Positions 8,716-18,255 are shown, numbered from the stretch's first letter. The stretch: 64,000 bases of DNA from Chitinophaga sp. H8 (GCF_040567655.1 NZ_JBEXAC010000002.1:2356001-2420000); one strand, 5' to 3'. Numbers and translations: made by a program. Notes: a model not told the origin generated them from the letters alone.

Positions 8716-9990
8716 ATGGATGTAAAAAGGAAGGAACAATTATTGGAAAAATGCCTGAGTGGGGCCTTATCGGATGATGAGCGGAAAGCATTATTCGCCT
8801 GGTTGCAGCGTCCGGACAATGAACAGGAAGCCAGGGCATTTCTTTTACGCCTTGTTGAAGAGAATAATGGTAGTGTGCAGCTGGAGGAAGAAGATGCTGG
8901 GCAAATACTGGCGGCAATATTCGATGAGGATAAGGTACGGCTCATCCAACCAAGGAAAACGTTGTGGAGGATTGGCAGCAGATGGGCTGCTGCCGCTGTA
9001 GTTATCGTTATTATAGGTTTGGGTTGGTTTAGCTGGCATCAATCACAGCCTGATAAAGCTAAAATAACAGAACTGCCGCAGGTGGGGGATATTCCTGCAC
9101 CGCAAGGCAGTCGCGCCACCATTACACTGGCAAATGGCAGCCAGGTGTTTTTAGATAGTATGCGCAACGGCCAACTGGTGCAACAAGGTACAGTAAAGCT
9201 CGTAAAGCTGGCTAATGGCCAGATCGCTTATCAAACTGCTGATGGACAGGTGGCCAGCGAATTACAATTCAATACGCTTACCAACCCGCGGGGGAGTCAG
9301 GTCATCGATATGCAATTGTCAGATGGGAGCCGTGTATGGCTGAATGCCGGTAGTGCTATTACTTATCCGGTAGCCTTTGTGGGTAACGCGCGTAGTGTAA
9401 CACTGAAGGGCGAAGGGTATTTTGAAGTGGCAAAAATATCCTTTTCGGGAGAAGGCCACGCGCAGCATGATGGGGGAAAGCTGCCCTTTATTGTAGCTGC
9501 CAATGGTACTGTCACCGAAGTGCTGGGGACCCACTTTAATGTAAATGCTTATCATGATGAACTGGAGACGAAAATTACACTGTTGGAAGGAGCCGTTAGA
9601 GTATCTCCAACTCAACCAGATCAACCAACTGGTGGAGAGGCGAAGAATCATCGAACTCCCAATTTCAAGCCTCACATTTTAAAGCCTGGTGAACAGGCTG
9701 TTGTTCGCCATGAACAACTTATTGTTAACGACCGGCCGAACATAGAACAGGTAATTGCCTGGAAAAACGGGGTGTTTAATTTCGAGGACACACCGCTCGA
9801 AGAAGTGATGCGACAATTGGGGCGTTGGTATGATATTGAAGTGGTATATGAAAAGGGGGTAAACCTGCAAACGCCTTTTTTTGGTAAGATCAGTAAACAA
9901 AATACGCTTAATGATATCATCACCGCATTACAGGAATCAGATGTGCATTTCAGGATTGAAAACAAACGCCAGTTGATTGTAATGCCCTGA
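8716..9990 (+). CDS. FecR-family anti-sigma factor (cassette B)
   Basis: This inner-membrane anti-sigma factor has 424 residues. It has an N-terminal sigma-binding region (1-88), a membrane segment about 90-107 (WAAAAVVIVIIGLGWF), FecR domain (NPRGSQVIDMQLSDGSRVWLNAGS, GEGYFEVAK, VTEVLGTHFNVNAY) and a C-terminal DUF4974 region (MRQLGRWYDIEVVYEKG to the end). It is longer than its neighbours because of two insertions: ISFSGEGHAQHDGGKL after the YFEVAK motif, and a proline/charged stretch (PTQPDQPTGGEAKNHRTPN) before LKPGEQAVV. It sits between the cassette B sigma gene and susC and should couple the receptor STN domain to sigma activity. The insertions look like surface loops of unknown effect. 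Confidence 0.95.
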   Translation: MDVKRKEQLLEKCLSGALSDDERKALFAWLQRPDNEQEARAFLLRLVEENNGSVQLEEEDAGQILAAIFDEDKVRLIQPRKTLWRIGSRWAAAAVVIVIIGLGWFSWHQSQPDKAKITELPQVGDIPAPQGSRATITLANGSQVFLDSMRNGQLVQQGTVKLVKLANGQIAYQTADGQVASELQFNTLTNPRGSQVIDMQLSDGSRVWLNAGSAITYPVAFVGNARSVTLKGEGYFEVAKISFSGEGHAQHDGGKLPFIVAANGTVTEVLGTHFNVNAYHDELETKITLLEGAVRVSPTQPDQPTGGEAKNHRTPNFKPHILKPGEQAVVRHEQLIVNDRPNIEQVIAWKNGVFNFEDTPLEEVMRQLGRWYDIEVVYEKGVNLQTPFFGKISKQNTLNDIITALQESDVHFRIENKRQLIVMP

Positions 9991-10008
9991 GCCAGCTTTT
10001 AAAACAAA

Positions 10009-10036
10009 GCCGGAAGTGGGTCGAAGCACTCCCGGC
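10009..10036 (+). promoter_or_regulatory. Hairpin between fecR and susC (cassette B)
   Basis: GCCGGAAGTG and CACTCCCGGC form a stem with one mismatch around a short loop. It is preceded by AAAACAA and not followed directly by a T-run; a run of eight T occurs about 40 bases later. It occupies the same place as the hairpins of the other four cassettes. Confidence 0.45.
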
Positions 10037-10125
10037 GAATAGTTAGCTGTGCCAAAATCGAGGATTGTAACTCTTTTTTTTAACAACCAAACCTATCCCG
10101 GCAGGTATGTCGGGGAAACAAATAT

Positions 10126-13100
10126 ATGCAAAAAAAAATGCATAACCTCCCTTTTTTTACAACCCGCGGAGGCTTAAAAAGAGAAGTGCTAAAATTCCTG
10201 TTATTGATGAAGCTGACTGTTTTGCTGATCGTTTTTTCTGTTTTTGGCGCAAATGCCATAGGCATTGCGCAGGGCATCACCCTTTCGGGTAAAGACCTTA
10301 CACTCCGGCAGGTATTTAAAGCCATAGAGCAACAAACCGGGTATGTTGTATTTGGTAAAAAGGAGTTGCTGAGTAAAGCTTCGCCTGTTACGATAGCGAT
10401 CAAAAACGGCAGCATAAAAGAAGTACTCGAAACAACACTGCACCATCAGTCCATACAATATCGCATTAACGATGCTACCAAAACTATTGTACTGTCCTAT
10501 AAACCGGTAGCGTCCGAGCAGGCGCCTCCTTTAAGGATTCGCGTGACAGACAGCCTGGGCAATCCCCTGACAGGGGCTTCGATCTTTAATAAAACTACCG
10601 GTAAATCAGGGACGGCAGACGTTGATGGTCAGCTGAGTTTACACGTTTCCGCAGGGGATGTGATCGTTGTTACCTACATAGGCTATACTCCCCAAACTAT
10701 CACAGTTAAGGAGGCTGGTACTCCAATAATGATTGTATTGAAACAAGCTGCTTCAAAACTGGACGAGATAGTTTTCAAAGGATATTATTCCACTTCCCAA
10801 CGGCTCAATACCGGCTCAGTAGCGAAAGTAAGTTCGGCCGTTATTGAAAAACAACCTGTGCATAACCCACTTGGGGCTTTACAGGGAAGGGTGCCGGGAT
10901 TATTTCTTACACAAACGAATGGTCTGCCGGGCTCAAATTTTACAGTGCAGATAAGAGGGGTCAATTCCCTCACCCAGGGTAAAGAGCCTTTGTATATTGT
11001 GGATGGTGTTCCTTTTCCCACCGACAACCTGGCGCAACGGGCGCATTTGAATGTGAGTCATCCGTTGAACACGATCAATAATGCGGATATTGAAAGCATT
11101 GAAATACTGAAAGATGCCGATGCAACAGCTATTTATGGTTCGCGGGGTGCGAATGGGGTTGTGCTGATTACTACGAAAAGGAGTAAAATGTCGGAGGGTA
11201 CGAGGCTAGATGTAAACCTGAGTCACGGTGTAAGCTTTCTTGGGCATACGATGGATTTCATGAATACTGAACAGTATCTTGAAATGCGTAAAGAGGCGTT
11301 TGCAAACGACGGCATCACTCCTAATAATAGTAATGCATATGATCTCCTCCTTTGGCCACAGGACCGCTATGAGAATTGGAAAGATGTATTTCTGAAAAAA
11401 GCAGCGGGTACCAGTGATGCGCAGGTCCGGTTATACGGAGGCGGTAGTGCAACAAAATTCACTTTAGGACTGGGATACAGGAAGGAGGGCACCATTTCGC
11501 CGGGCGATCAAAATGTGCAGCGGGGATCCGGCGATCTGAATATTATCCATACATCTCCGTCCAATAAATTTATGGCAACAATATCTGCCAGATACTCCTC
11601 CAACGTCACCAACCTGGCTAACCAGGATTTTTTTGAGAGCATAGCCTTACCCCCCAATGCACCACCTGTTTTTAATGAAGAAGGTAAATTGAACTGGCCG
11701 GCGTCGAGTCAGCTTAGCAGTGTGAGCAAGTATGCAGCTATCTATAGGGAGTTTAAAGGAGTTACCGATAATGCGAGTTTTAATACTGTACTAAAATATA
11801 CGATTGCAAAGGGACTGGATATTAAAACCAGCATTGGTTATAATTCGGTACTCTTTGACGAAGAGAATATTACCCCAATCATTAGTCAGGCACCTTACCT
11901 TAATCCATTAGGTTCCAGAAATAAAGGAATGTACAAAACAAATTCCTGGATAGGAGAGCCGCAGATTATTTATAACAGGGCGTTATGGAAAGGTACACTG
12001 GAAACGCTGTTTGGAGCCAGCTGGCAACAAAATACAACGGTATCGAATATGCTTACTATAAGTGGTATCAAAGACGATGCATTGATTTACTCTAATGCTG
12101 CCGGTACCCAGCTCTCGTCGGGTAATACTTTTAATGAATATAGATACCAGGCGTTCTTTGGAAGAATTAATTATAATTTATCCGATAAGTATATTATCAA
12201 TTTATCGGGAAGGAGAGATGGGTCGTCCCGCTTTGGTCCGGGCAGGAGGTATTCAAATTTTGGAGCAGTGGGTGCCGCCTGGATATTCTCCAAAGAGCGT
12301 TTCGCAGAAAATAATTTGCGGTTCCTGAACTTTGGTAAATTGAGAGCAAGTTATGGCATCACTGGCAACGACCAGATCATTAACTATCAATTCTTAAATA
12401 CCTGGTCTGGAACAACAAAGCCCTATAATGGAACAAATGGCCTTTTACCAGCGCGTTTGTTTAATCCGGATTACCGGTGGGAACTCAATAAGAAATTTGA
12501 AACAGCCATTGAATTGGGATTGTTGGATAACCGCCTGTTTTTTAATGCCGCCTATTTCCATAATAGAAGTAGCAACCAATTGATCAATTTCAACCTGCCC
12601 TCGCAAACAGGTTTTAAAACTGTGCTTAGAAATTTCCCTGCTGTTATTCAAAATGCAGGATTGGAAATGGAGTTGCGCACAACAAACGTTGCAAAAAAGA
12701 ACTTTTCCTGGACAACGGGTGTCAATATTACTTTCTACAGGAATAAACTTGTTGAATTCCCGGGTCTTGAAAACACCAGTTACGCCACCCGCTATATAAT
12801 AGGGCAACCCCTTTCGGTTGAGCAAGGCTACCGTTTTCTGGGTGTTAATCCTCAAACCGGCGTTTATGAGTTTGAAGATCTGAATCATGATGGTAAGTAT
12901 AATTCACTGGATTATATCGTTCTTGGAAGTGCTGATCCCAAATATTATGGCGGCGTAAATAATACTATTACGTTCAAAGGTTTTCAGCTGGATTTTCTTT
13001 TTCAGTTTGTTAAGCAGTTGGGAAGTCATCCTATATACAGCCGCTCTTCCAATAATGGAGCAATAGGGAATCTTCCTGTAATGACGCTGGACAGATGGCA

Positions 13101-13419
13101 GCAGCCGGGAGATGTTGCCCCATATCAAATGTTTTCTACAACATCCGGCACACCTGCCTATAATGCGACTAACCTGATCTACAACTCAACGGCCAAGCTT
13201 ACAGATGCCTCTTATGTACGTCTGAAAAACATCTCTCTTTATTATTCTATACCCGAGCGCTGGGGTAGAGTGCTTAAAATGAAGAAATGTAATATATACG
13301 TGCAGGCGCAAAATCTTTTGACGATAACAAATTATATAGGCAATGATCCCGAAGTGGCGAGTTATTTGAGGACGCCGCCATTGAAAGTGATAACCACTGG
13401 CTTTCAGCTTAGTTTGTAA
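10126..13419 (+). CDS. SusC/RagA TonB-dependent transporter with STN signalling domain (cassette B)
   Basis: This is an outer-membrane TonB-dependent transducer of 1097 residues. Signal peptide lies within MKLTVLLIVFSVFGANA, STN domain about 50-125 (LTLRQVFKAIEQQTGYVVF), CarboxypepD_reg-like domain about 137-210 (DSLGNPLTGASIF), plug with VDGVPFPTDNL and IEILKDADATAIYGSRGANGV, and a barrel ending in FQLSL. It is clearly the closest paralogue of the cassette A SusC: both share the KGYY plug entry, ISGRRDGSSRFGP-like barrel strand, FSNFGAVGAAWIF-like strand, TGNDQI and NLPSQTGF segments. In-frame ATGs at 10126 and 10138 are both possible starts. It forms an operon with the SusD gene 30 bases downstream. 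Substrate unknown. Confidence 0.95.
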   Translation: MQKKMHNLPFFTTRGGLKREVLKFLLLMKLTVLLIVFSVFGANAIGIAQGITLSGKDLTLRQVFKAIEQQTGYVVFGKKELLSKASPVTIAIKNGSIKEVLETTLHHQSIQYRINDATKTIVLSYKPVASEQAPPLRIRVTDSLGNPLTGASIFNKTTGKSGTADVDGQLSLHVSAGDVIVVTYIGYTPQTITVKEAGTPIMIVLKQAASKLDEIVFKGYYSTSQRLNTGSVAKVSSAVIEKQPVHNPLGALQGRVPGLFLTQTNGLPGSNFTVQIRGVNSLTQGKEPLYIVDGVPFPTDNLAQRAHLNVSHPLNTINNADIESIEILKDADATAIYGSRGANGVVLITTKRSKMSEGTRLDVNLSHGVSFLGHTMDFMNTEQYLEMRKEAFANDGITPNNSNAYDLLLWPQDRYENWKDVFLKKAAGTSDAQVRLYGGGSATKFTLGLGYRKEGTISPGDQNVQRGSGDLNIIHTSPSNKFMATISARYSSNVTNLANQDFFESIALPPNAPPVFNEEGKLNWPASSQLSSVSKYAAIYREFKGVTDNASFNTVLKYTIAKGLDIKTSIGYNSVLFDEENITPIISQAPYLNPLGSRNKGMYKTNSWIGEPQIIYNRALWKGTLETLFGASWQQNTTVSNMLTISGIKDDALIYSNAAGTQLSSGNTFNEYRYQAFFGRINYNLSDKYIINLSGRRDGSSRFGPGRRYSNFGAVGAAWIFSKERFAENNLRFLNFGKLRASYGITGNDQIINYQFLNTWSGTTKPYNGTNGLLPARLFNPDYRWELNKKFETAIELGLLDNRLFFNAAYFHNRSSNQLINFNLPSQTGFKTVLRNFPAVIQNAGLEMELRTTNVAKKNFSWTTGVNITFYRNKLVEFPGLENTSYATRYIIGQPLSVEQGYRFLGVNPQTGVYEFEDLNHDGKYNSLDYIVLGSADPKYYGGVNNTITFKGFQLDFLFQFVKQLGSHPIYSRSSNNGAIGNLPVMTLDRWQQPGDVAPYQMFSTTSGTPAYNATNLIYNSTAKLTDASYVRLKNISLYYSIPERWGRVLKMKKCNIYVQAQNLLTITNYIGNDPEVASYLRTPPLKVITTGFQLSL

Positions 13420-13449
13420 TGTTCGATAATTGAAATACAATAAATTGTT

Positions 13450-14850
13450 ATGAAAATATTCAGATATATACTTTTTATCCTTCCATTATGTATTGTTGCT
13501 TCTTCCTGCAAAAAATACCTGGAGCTTAATGCACCAAAAGATCAATTGCTGGATAAACTGGTTTTTACTACGGATGAATCAGCCACTGCAGCGGTAGTAG
13601 GCATCTATAACCAGATGGTGGACAACCCGTATGAATTTGCTGCTGGCGCCACAACAAAATATGTTTCCCTATCGGCTGATGAACTGGATTATACTGTCAG
13701 CGACCAGGACTATGAAGAATATGAAAATAACGCTTTAATGCCGAGAAATGCTTACCTATCACTTTTGTGGTCACCTTGTTATAAATACATCTACCAAAGT
13801 TCAGCGTGTATTGCAGGTATTGAAAAATCAGGCACGATTACCGCTGGCGTTAAACAGCAGTTATTAGGAGAGGCCAAATTTCTACGGGCATTTTGTTATT
13901 TCTACCTGGTTAATTTTTTTGGGGAGGTGCCGCTTATTACCGGAACTGACTTTGAGCAGAATGCTATTCAGCCTAAAACAGCCGAGCAGAAAGTTTATGA
14001 ATATATAGTGACTGACCTGAAGGATGCCAAGGCGCTTTTAAGTTCTGGTTATGTAACTGGTGAAAAGGTAAGAGCCAATAGCTGGTCAGCTGCTGCGCTG
14101 CTTGCCAGGGTATATTTATATATGCAGGATTGGGAAAAAGCGGGTATAGCGGCAAATGAGGTGATTCAATCAGGCTTGTATCTTCCATTATCACATCCTG
14201 ATTCGGTTTTTCTTAAAAATAGTAAAGAGGCGATCTGGCAGCTGATGCCAACCAATTCCTCTATCAACACGCGGGAAGGAGTTGATTTTATTCCTGCTGT
14301 TTCACCATCAGCACTTCCCTTTTTTGTCATAAAGGAAGAATTGCTCGAATCATTTGAAGAAGAAGATATCCGCAGAAAATCGTGGATAGGAATTAAAACG
14401 GTTGAAGGAAAAGACTATGCGTACCCTTATAAATATAAAGTGAATCGTACCGTTGGTGAAATTAAGGAATACTATACGGTGTTTCGTTTAGCTGAGCAAT
14501 ATCTTATCAGGGCCGAAGCAAGGGCACACCTCGGACAGTACGATGGATCGCGTGAGGATGTTAATGCAATACGTAAGCGGGCAGGACTCTCCGGTATTAC
14601 AGCTGCGGGCCAGGCAGGTTTACTGGCGGCAATTGAACGGGAGAGAAGAATTGAATTTATGTTTGAATGGGGGCATCGCTGGTTTGATCTTAAAAGAACA
14701 CCTGCCATAGACGTATCTGGAAAAACGAGAGCAGATGAAGTGCTGTCACTTATTAAGCCCAACTGGCGGTCTACTGCGGTAATTTATCCTGTGCCACAGG
14801 CGGAGATCGATGCTAATCCTTTCCTGAAGCAGAGTCCCGGCTACGAATAG
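13450..14850 (+). CDS. SusD/RagB-like outer-membrane lipoprotein (cassette B)
   Basis: This is a surface substrate-binding lipoprotein of 466 residues, the partner of the SusC just upstream. The lipobox is VASSC (Cys20) followed by KKYLEL. Family motifs are present: DESATAAVVGIYNQM, LGEAKFLRAFCYFYLVNFFGEVPLI, RLAEQYLIRAEARAHL and ERRIEFMFEWGHRWFDLKR. It resembles the cassette A SusD in layout (same YDxxxRNNxxP-like and LKxSPGYE ends), in line with the two cassettes being paralogues. The next gene is a TlpA-like redoxin 47 bases downstream, so the three products probably act together at the outer membrane. Ligand unknown. Confidence 0.95.
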   Translation: MKIFRYILFILPLCIVASSCKKYLELNAPKDQLLDKLVFTTDESATAAVVGIYNQMVDNPYEFAAGATTKYVSLSADELDYTVSDQDYEEYENNALMPRNAYLSLLWSPCYKYIYQSSACIAGIEKSGTITAGVKQQLLGEAKFLRAFCYFYLVNFFGEVPLITGTDFEQNAIQPKTAEQKVYEYIVTDLKDAKALLSSGYVTGEKVRANSWSAAALLARVYLYMQDWEKAGIAANEVIQSGLYLPLSHPDSVFLKNSKEAIWQLMPTNSSINTREGVDFIPAVSPSALPFFVIKEELLESFEEEDIRRKSWIGIKTVEGKDYAYPYKYKVNRTVGEIKEYYTVFRLAEQYLIRAEARAHLGQYDGSREDVNAIRKRAGLSGITAAGQAGLLAAIERERRIEFMFEWGHRWFDLKRTPAIDVSGKTRADEVLSLIKPNWRSTAVIYPVPQAEIDANPFLKQSPGYE

Positions 14851-14897
14851 CACTACCCATCTGATAGCCCATATTGTTAAACTAAAAATGAAGCTCA

Positions 14898-16223
14898 ATG
14901 AAAAAAGCATTGTTATTAATATTTTTTTTGGGTATGCTGTCTGCTGTAAAGGCGCAACTTCCTACACCTGTGCCAGTTGGTGAGACGGTTCCTGACCTCG
15001 TTTTCAAAAATATCTCTAATTATACATCTTCTTCTGCAAAACTTTCTGATTTCAAAGGCAAGCTGGTGATCCTGGATTTCTGGAGTACAGGTTGCCCTTC
15101 CTGTATTGCAGCTTTTCCGAAAATGGAAAAACTGCAAAAAACATTTGGTGAAAGCATACAGATTATTCTTGTAAATACCCATGAAACGGAAGCAAAGATC
15201 AGGGAACGGGAAGTATTGACGAAAAGAAAAATTGTTTTCCCGGATTTGCCATCAGTAACAGGGGATTCATTGCTTAGATATTATTTCCCATACATCACAG
15301 TGCCTCATCATGTATGGATCGATGCTACCGGTAAAGTGTTATCCATTACACATGGGTATAATGCGACTGTGGAGCATATAGAGGCTGCCCTTGATGGTAA
15401 AGCCCTTCATATGGCGGCGAAGGTAGATCCCAGAAATACTGATTGGGAGAATAATGGCATCGTCGCCTCTTTCAGAGGCTTGTCAGAAAAAATACAGGTT
15501 TATTCGGCCTTTATGAGACATGCACCGGAAATTCGTGGTGGAATTGGTTTGCGAAAGGATAGTGCAACGGCAAAAGTGAACAGAAGGTATTTTATTAATT
15601 ATCCTGTATTGGCATTATACCAGTATGTTTTTGGGTTGAAATACGCTGGCCAGAAAGGTACGCTTGGAGAAAGCATATTCAGGGATAAGAACAGGTTTGT
15701 GGTGGAGGTAAAAGATACTGCAGTTTTCCTGCGGCCGGCTGATCGTAATCTTTGGGATGCGTGGGATGAGAAATATCTTTTCTGTTATGAGATGAAAGTG
15801 GCTCCCGAGCTTACAGATGCAATGCCTGCCTTAATGGAGAAAGATATCAACAGCTATTTGGGTGCGCTTTTTAAAGTTAACGGCAGAGTGGAAAAGCGTA
15901 AAACCAAATGTTGGGTGCTGACGACGTTTAAAGATACCAGTTTAATGGTATCTAAAGGAGAGAGGGGGGCTACTATAATTAATGATTCGATGTATAAAGT
16001 GATTAATTCATCATTTGTCTATTTTTCCAGGGTTTTAAACAGTAAATTAAGTGATACCGGCTTTCCTGTAGTGGATGAAACCGGCATCAAAGGGAATGTT
16101 GATATGCAGTTGAATTGTAATTTAAAAGACATTCCAAAACTAAAAAAAGAATTGGCCCGATATGGCATCATAATGAAAGCGGAAGAAAGAGCACTTGATA
16201 TTTTAGTGCTAAGCAATATTTGA
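14898..16223 (+). CDS. Secreted TlpA-like thioredoxin fused to a TIGR03435/DUF3738-like domain (cassette B)
   Basis: The product is 441 residues with signal peptide MKKALLLIFFLGMLSAVKAQ. A TlpA-like redoxin domain spans about 25-170 with FWSTGCPSC (active site CPSC) and a cis-Pro region near YITVPHHVWID. The remaining 270 residues are not thioredoxin. They include VVEVKDTAVFLRPADRN and end with FPVVDETGIKGNVDMQLNC, IPKLKKELARYGIIMKAEER and ALDILVLSNI. This ending resembles the C-terminal signature of the TIGR03435/DUF3738 family, where a variable region is followed by a PVVDxTGLxGxYDF-like motif and a terminal LxxxLGLxLxxxxxxxxxLVID strand. Likely a periplasmic or surface disulfide reductase tied to the SusCD pair. 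The redoxin domain is certain; the DUF3738 assignment is pattern recognition and needs a profile search. Confidence 0.85.
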   Translation: MKKALLLIFFLGMLSAVKAQLPTPVPVGETVPDLVFKNISNYTSSSAKLSDFKGKLVILDFWSTGCPSCIAAFPKMEKLQKTFGESIQIILVNTHETEAKIREREVLTKRKIVFPDLPSVTGDSLLRYYFPYITVPHHVWIDATGKVLSITHGYNATVEHIEAALDGKALHMAAKVDPRNTDWENNGIVASFRGLSEKIQVYSAFMRHAPEIRGGIGLRKDSATAKVNRRYFINYPVLALYQYVFGLKYAGQKGTLGESIFRDKNRFVVEVKDTAVFLRPADRNLWDAWDEKYLFCYEMKVAPELTDAMPALMEKDINSYLGALFKVNGRVEKRKTKCWVLTTFKDTSLMVSKGERGATIINDSMYKVINSSFVYFSRVLNSKLSDTGFPVVDETGIKGNVDMQLNCNLKDIPKLKKELARYGIIMKAEERALDILVLSNI

Positions 16224-16315
16224 AGAAGGTCCTTGTTTCGGGGGCTTGACAATAATATTTCTCGCCGGCACCACCTGTCAGGAGGTAGCTATTTAGCGAA
16301 CTTCGTACCCTATGA

Positions 16316-16362
16316 AAAATTGAATGCCCTCCAGTCTATGCGATTGGAGGGCATTCAATTTT
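16316..16362 (+). terminator. Long perfect hairpin terminator after cassette B
   Basis: An 18-bp perfect stem, 16316-16333 with 16345-16362, encloses an 11-base loop. The core is GAATGCCCTCCA/TGGAGGGCATTC. The 3' arm ends in TTTT and the 5' arm begins with A's, so it can terminate on both strands. It separates the cassette B tlpA-like gene from the cassette C sigma gene. Confidence 0.75.
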
Positions 16363-16379
16363 CAGGAAAATAATTATTT

Positions 16380-17000
16380 TTGATTGCAAAATCATTTATC
16401 ATTCAGGACTTTTCATCATACAGTGACATTGAACTACTTCAACTTCTTGAGCGTGGTGAGATGCGGGCTTTGGGGGAAATATACGACCGGTATCGTCAGG
16501 AGGTATATCGTTATGCCCTTACGCTGGTAAAGATCCCTGAGATTGCTGAGGACCTGGTACAGGATGTGTTTGTTAAAATATGGGAAATCAGGCAGCGGTT
16601 AGAGATCAAGCAGTCGTTCCGTAGCTATCTTTTTCGCATCTGTCATAACCGCGCTATTGATATAAACAAAGAAATCGCCTCTAAACACCACCTGGTAGAC
16701 CAATTGGTATATCACTACCAGATTGCAACAGATACTGAATTGTCTTTTACCCAGGAGGAGCTGCAGCGGTATGATGAGTTGGTGGAAGAAGCACTGAGTA
16801 CCCTTACCCCACAGCGCCGAAAGGTGTTTGATATGTGTAAGAAAGAAAAAAAGAGCTATGAAGAAGTAGCGCGCGAACTGGAAATCTCTCCTAATACGGT
16901 TAAGGCACATGTCTCTCAAACTCTTGCCCTGCTTCGTAAATATGTTAGCCAGCATGCAGGGATTTCGGTAATTCTTATCCTCCTGCACAAAAATTTTTAA
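16380..17000 (+). CDS. ECF RNA polymerase sigma-70 factor (cassette C)
   Basis: The product is 206 residues, starting with TTG at 16380 just after the cassette B terminator. Region 2 includes ALGEIYDRYRQEVYRYALTL, AEDLVQDVFVKIWEIR and FRSYLFRICHNRAIDI. Region 4 includes LTPQRRKVFDMCKKEKKSYEEVARELEISPNTVKAHV. The tail ISVILILLHKNF is hydrophobic, as in the other four sigma factors. The TTG start lies 17 bases after the stem-loop, so the promoter must overlap the terminator or lie upstream of it, or the true start is a little later. It is followed after 55 bases by its FecR partner and should drive the susC operon at 18517. Confidence 0.93.
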   Translation: MIAKSFIIQDFSSYSDIELLQLLERGEMRALGEIYDRYRQEVYRYALTLVKIPEIAEDLVQDVFVKIWEIRQRLEIKQSFRSYLFRICHNRAIDINKEIASKHHLVDQLVYHYQIATDTELSFTQEELQRYDELVEEALSTLTPQRRKVFDMCKKEKKSYEEVARELEISPNTVKAHVSQTLALLRKYVSQHAGISVILILLHKNF

Positions 17001-17055
17001 AAAATCCTGGAAAAGCAATAGTCCTTTTTCCAGTTTTAAAGTCTTTAGACAGATT

Positions 17056-18255
17056 ATGCAGCAATCACAGGCATATTATAAGGAGCTATTATCTGGTTTT
17101 ATCCAGGAGCGCATTACCCCGGAGGAGGTAAAGGAGTTGTATGCCTGGATCCAACAGGAGCCGGACTTGTATGCAGCGTTGATGAATGAACCGGATATGC
17201 TGGTATTGTTGGAAGAAATGGCAGAAGCATCATCTGCCCACATGCAGGCGTCCACTGACCTGCGTATCCGGGAACAGCTTTTGACACTGGAAACCAGCCA
17301 GAGAGGAAACAAGGGCATTTACCGTGTAATCCGTAACTGGTGGTGGGCGGCTGCTGTTTTAGTCATCGGTATTGCGGTGGGAGTAACCATCACTTTGGGC
17401 CGGAAACAAAGTGCTGTCATCGTTGAACAACGACCAACAACGGATGTAACTGCACCTACAGCAAACCGCGCCACTATCAAAATGGCAGATGGCAGGACAC
17501 TTTCATTGGATAGCCTGGCTAAAGGGGTACTAGCACAGCAAGGTGATATAAAGCTTGTGAAGCTGGAAGATGGGCAAATTGCTTATCAGGATGCTACATC
17601 CGGTAAGCTACAGGAGCATGTGTCATATAATACTTTGAATAATCCATATGGTAGCCGGGTGGTAGATGTAACGTTGTCCGATGGTTCGCGGGTGTGGCTT
17701 AATGCAGGTTCTTCCCTGACGTATCCGGTAGCCTTTGTTGGACAGGACAGGAAGGTGACGGTGAATGGAGAAGCTTATTTTGAAGTGAAGCATGATGCCA
17801 GTAAGCCGTTTTATGTTACAAAGGCAGCGCTGGATATAAAGGTATTAGGCACCCGTTTCAATGTGAACGCTTATGATGATGAACAGGATATGAAGATAAC
17901 ACTGTTGGAGGGGGCCGTACAGTTAACACAACATGCGCAAAGTCTGTTGCTGAAGCCAGGGCAGCAGGTAATTGCCGGGGACAATCACTTGAAAATTAAC
18001 GACAAAGCGAACCTGGATGTGGTGATGGCGTGGAAAAATGGTTGGTTCAATTTTGACCAGGTGCCATTGCAGGAGGTGATGCGACAGCTGGCCCGCTGGT
18101 ATGATGTGGAGGTAGAGTATCAGGGGGATATGGCTACCAGAAAATTCAGTGGTGAGATACAACGGGAGCTGAACCTTTCAGAAGTTTTGGAAGGGCTGCA
18201 GGACATAGGGCTCCATTTTACAATATCAGCCAAAAAGCTTCGAATTATGCCATAA
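17056..18255 (+). CDS. FecR-family anti-sigma factor (cassette C)
   Basis: This inner-membrane anti-sigma factor has 399 residues. Sigma-binding region 1-92, membrane segment about 95-114 (WWWAAAVLVIGIAVGVTI), FecR domain (NPYGSRVVDVTLSDGSRVWLNAGSSLTYP, GEAYFEVKHDASKPFYV, KVLGTRFNVNAY) and C-terminal DUF4974 (MRQLARWYDVEVEYQGD to IMP). It is closest in wording to the cassette B FecR (shared KLVKLxxGQIAYQ, RVWLNAGS and TYPVAFVG stretches), which suggests shared ancestry of the two regulator pairs. It should relay the signal of the SusC encoded 260 bases downstream to the sigma factor just upstream. Confidence 0.95.
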   Translation: MQQSQAYYKELLSGFIQERITPEEVKELYAWIQQEPDLYAALMNEPDMLVLLEEMAEASSAHMQASTDLRIREQLLTLETSQRGNKGIYRVIRNWWWAAAVLVIGIAVGVTITLGRKQSAVIVEQRPTTDVTAPTANRATIKMADGRTLSLDSLAKGVLAQQGDIKLVKLEDGQIAYQDATSGKLQEHVSYNTLNNPYGSRVVDVTLSDGSRVWLNAGSSLTYPVAFVGQDRKVTVNGEAYFEVKHDASKPFYVTKAALDIKVLGTRFNVNAYDDEQDMKITLLEGAVQLTQHAQSLLLKPGQQVIAGDNHLKINDKANLDVVMAWKNGWFNFDQVPLQEVMRQLARWYDVEVEYQGDMATRKFSGEIQRELNLSEVLEGLQDIGLHFTISAKKLRIMP

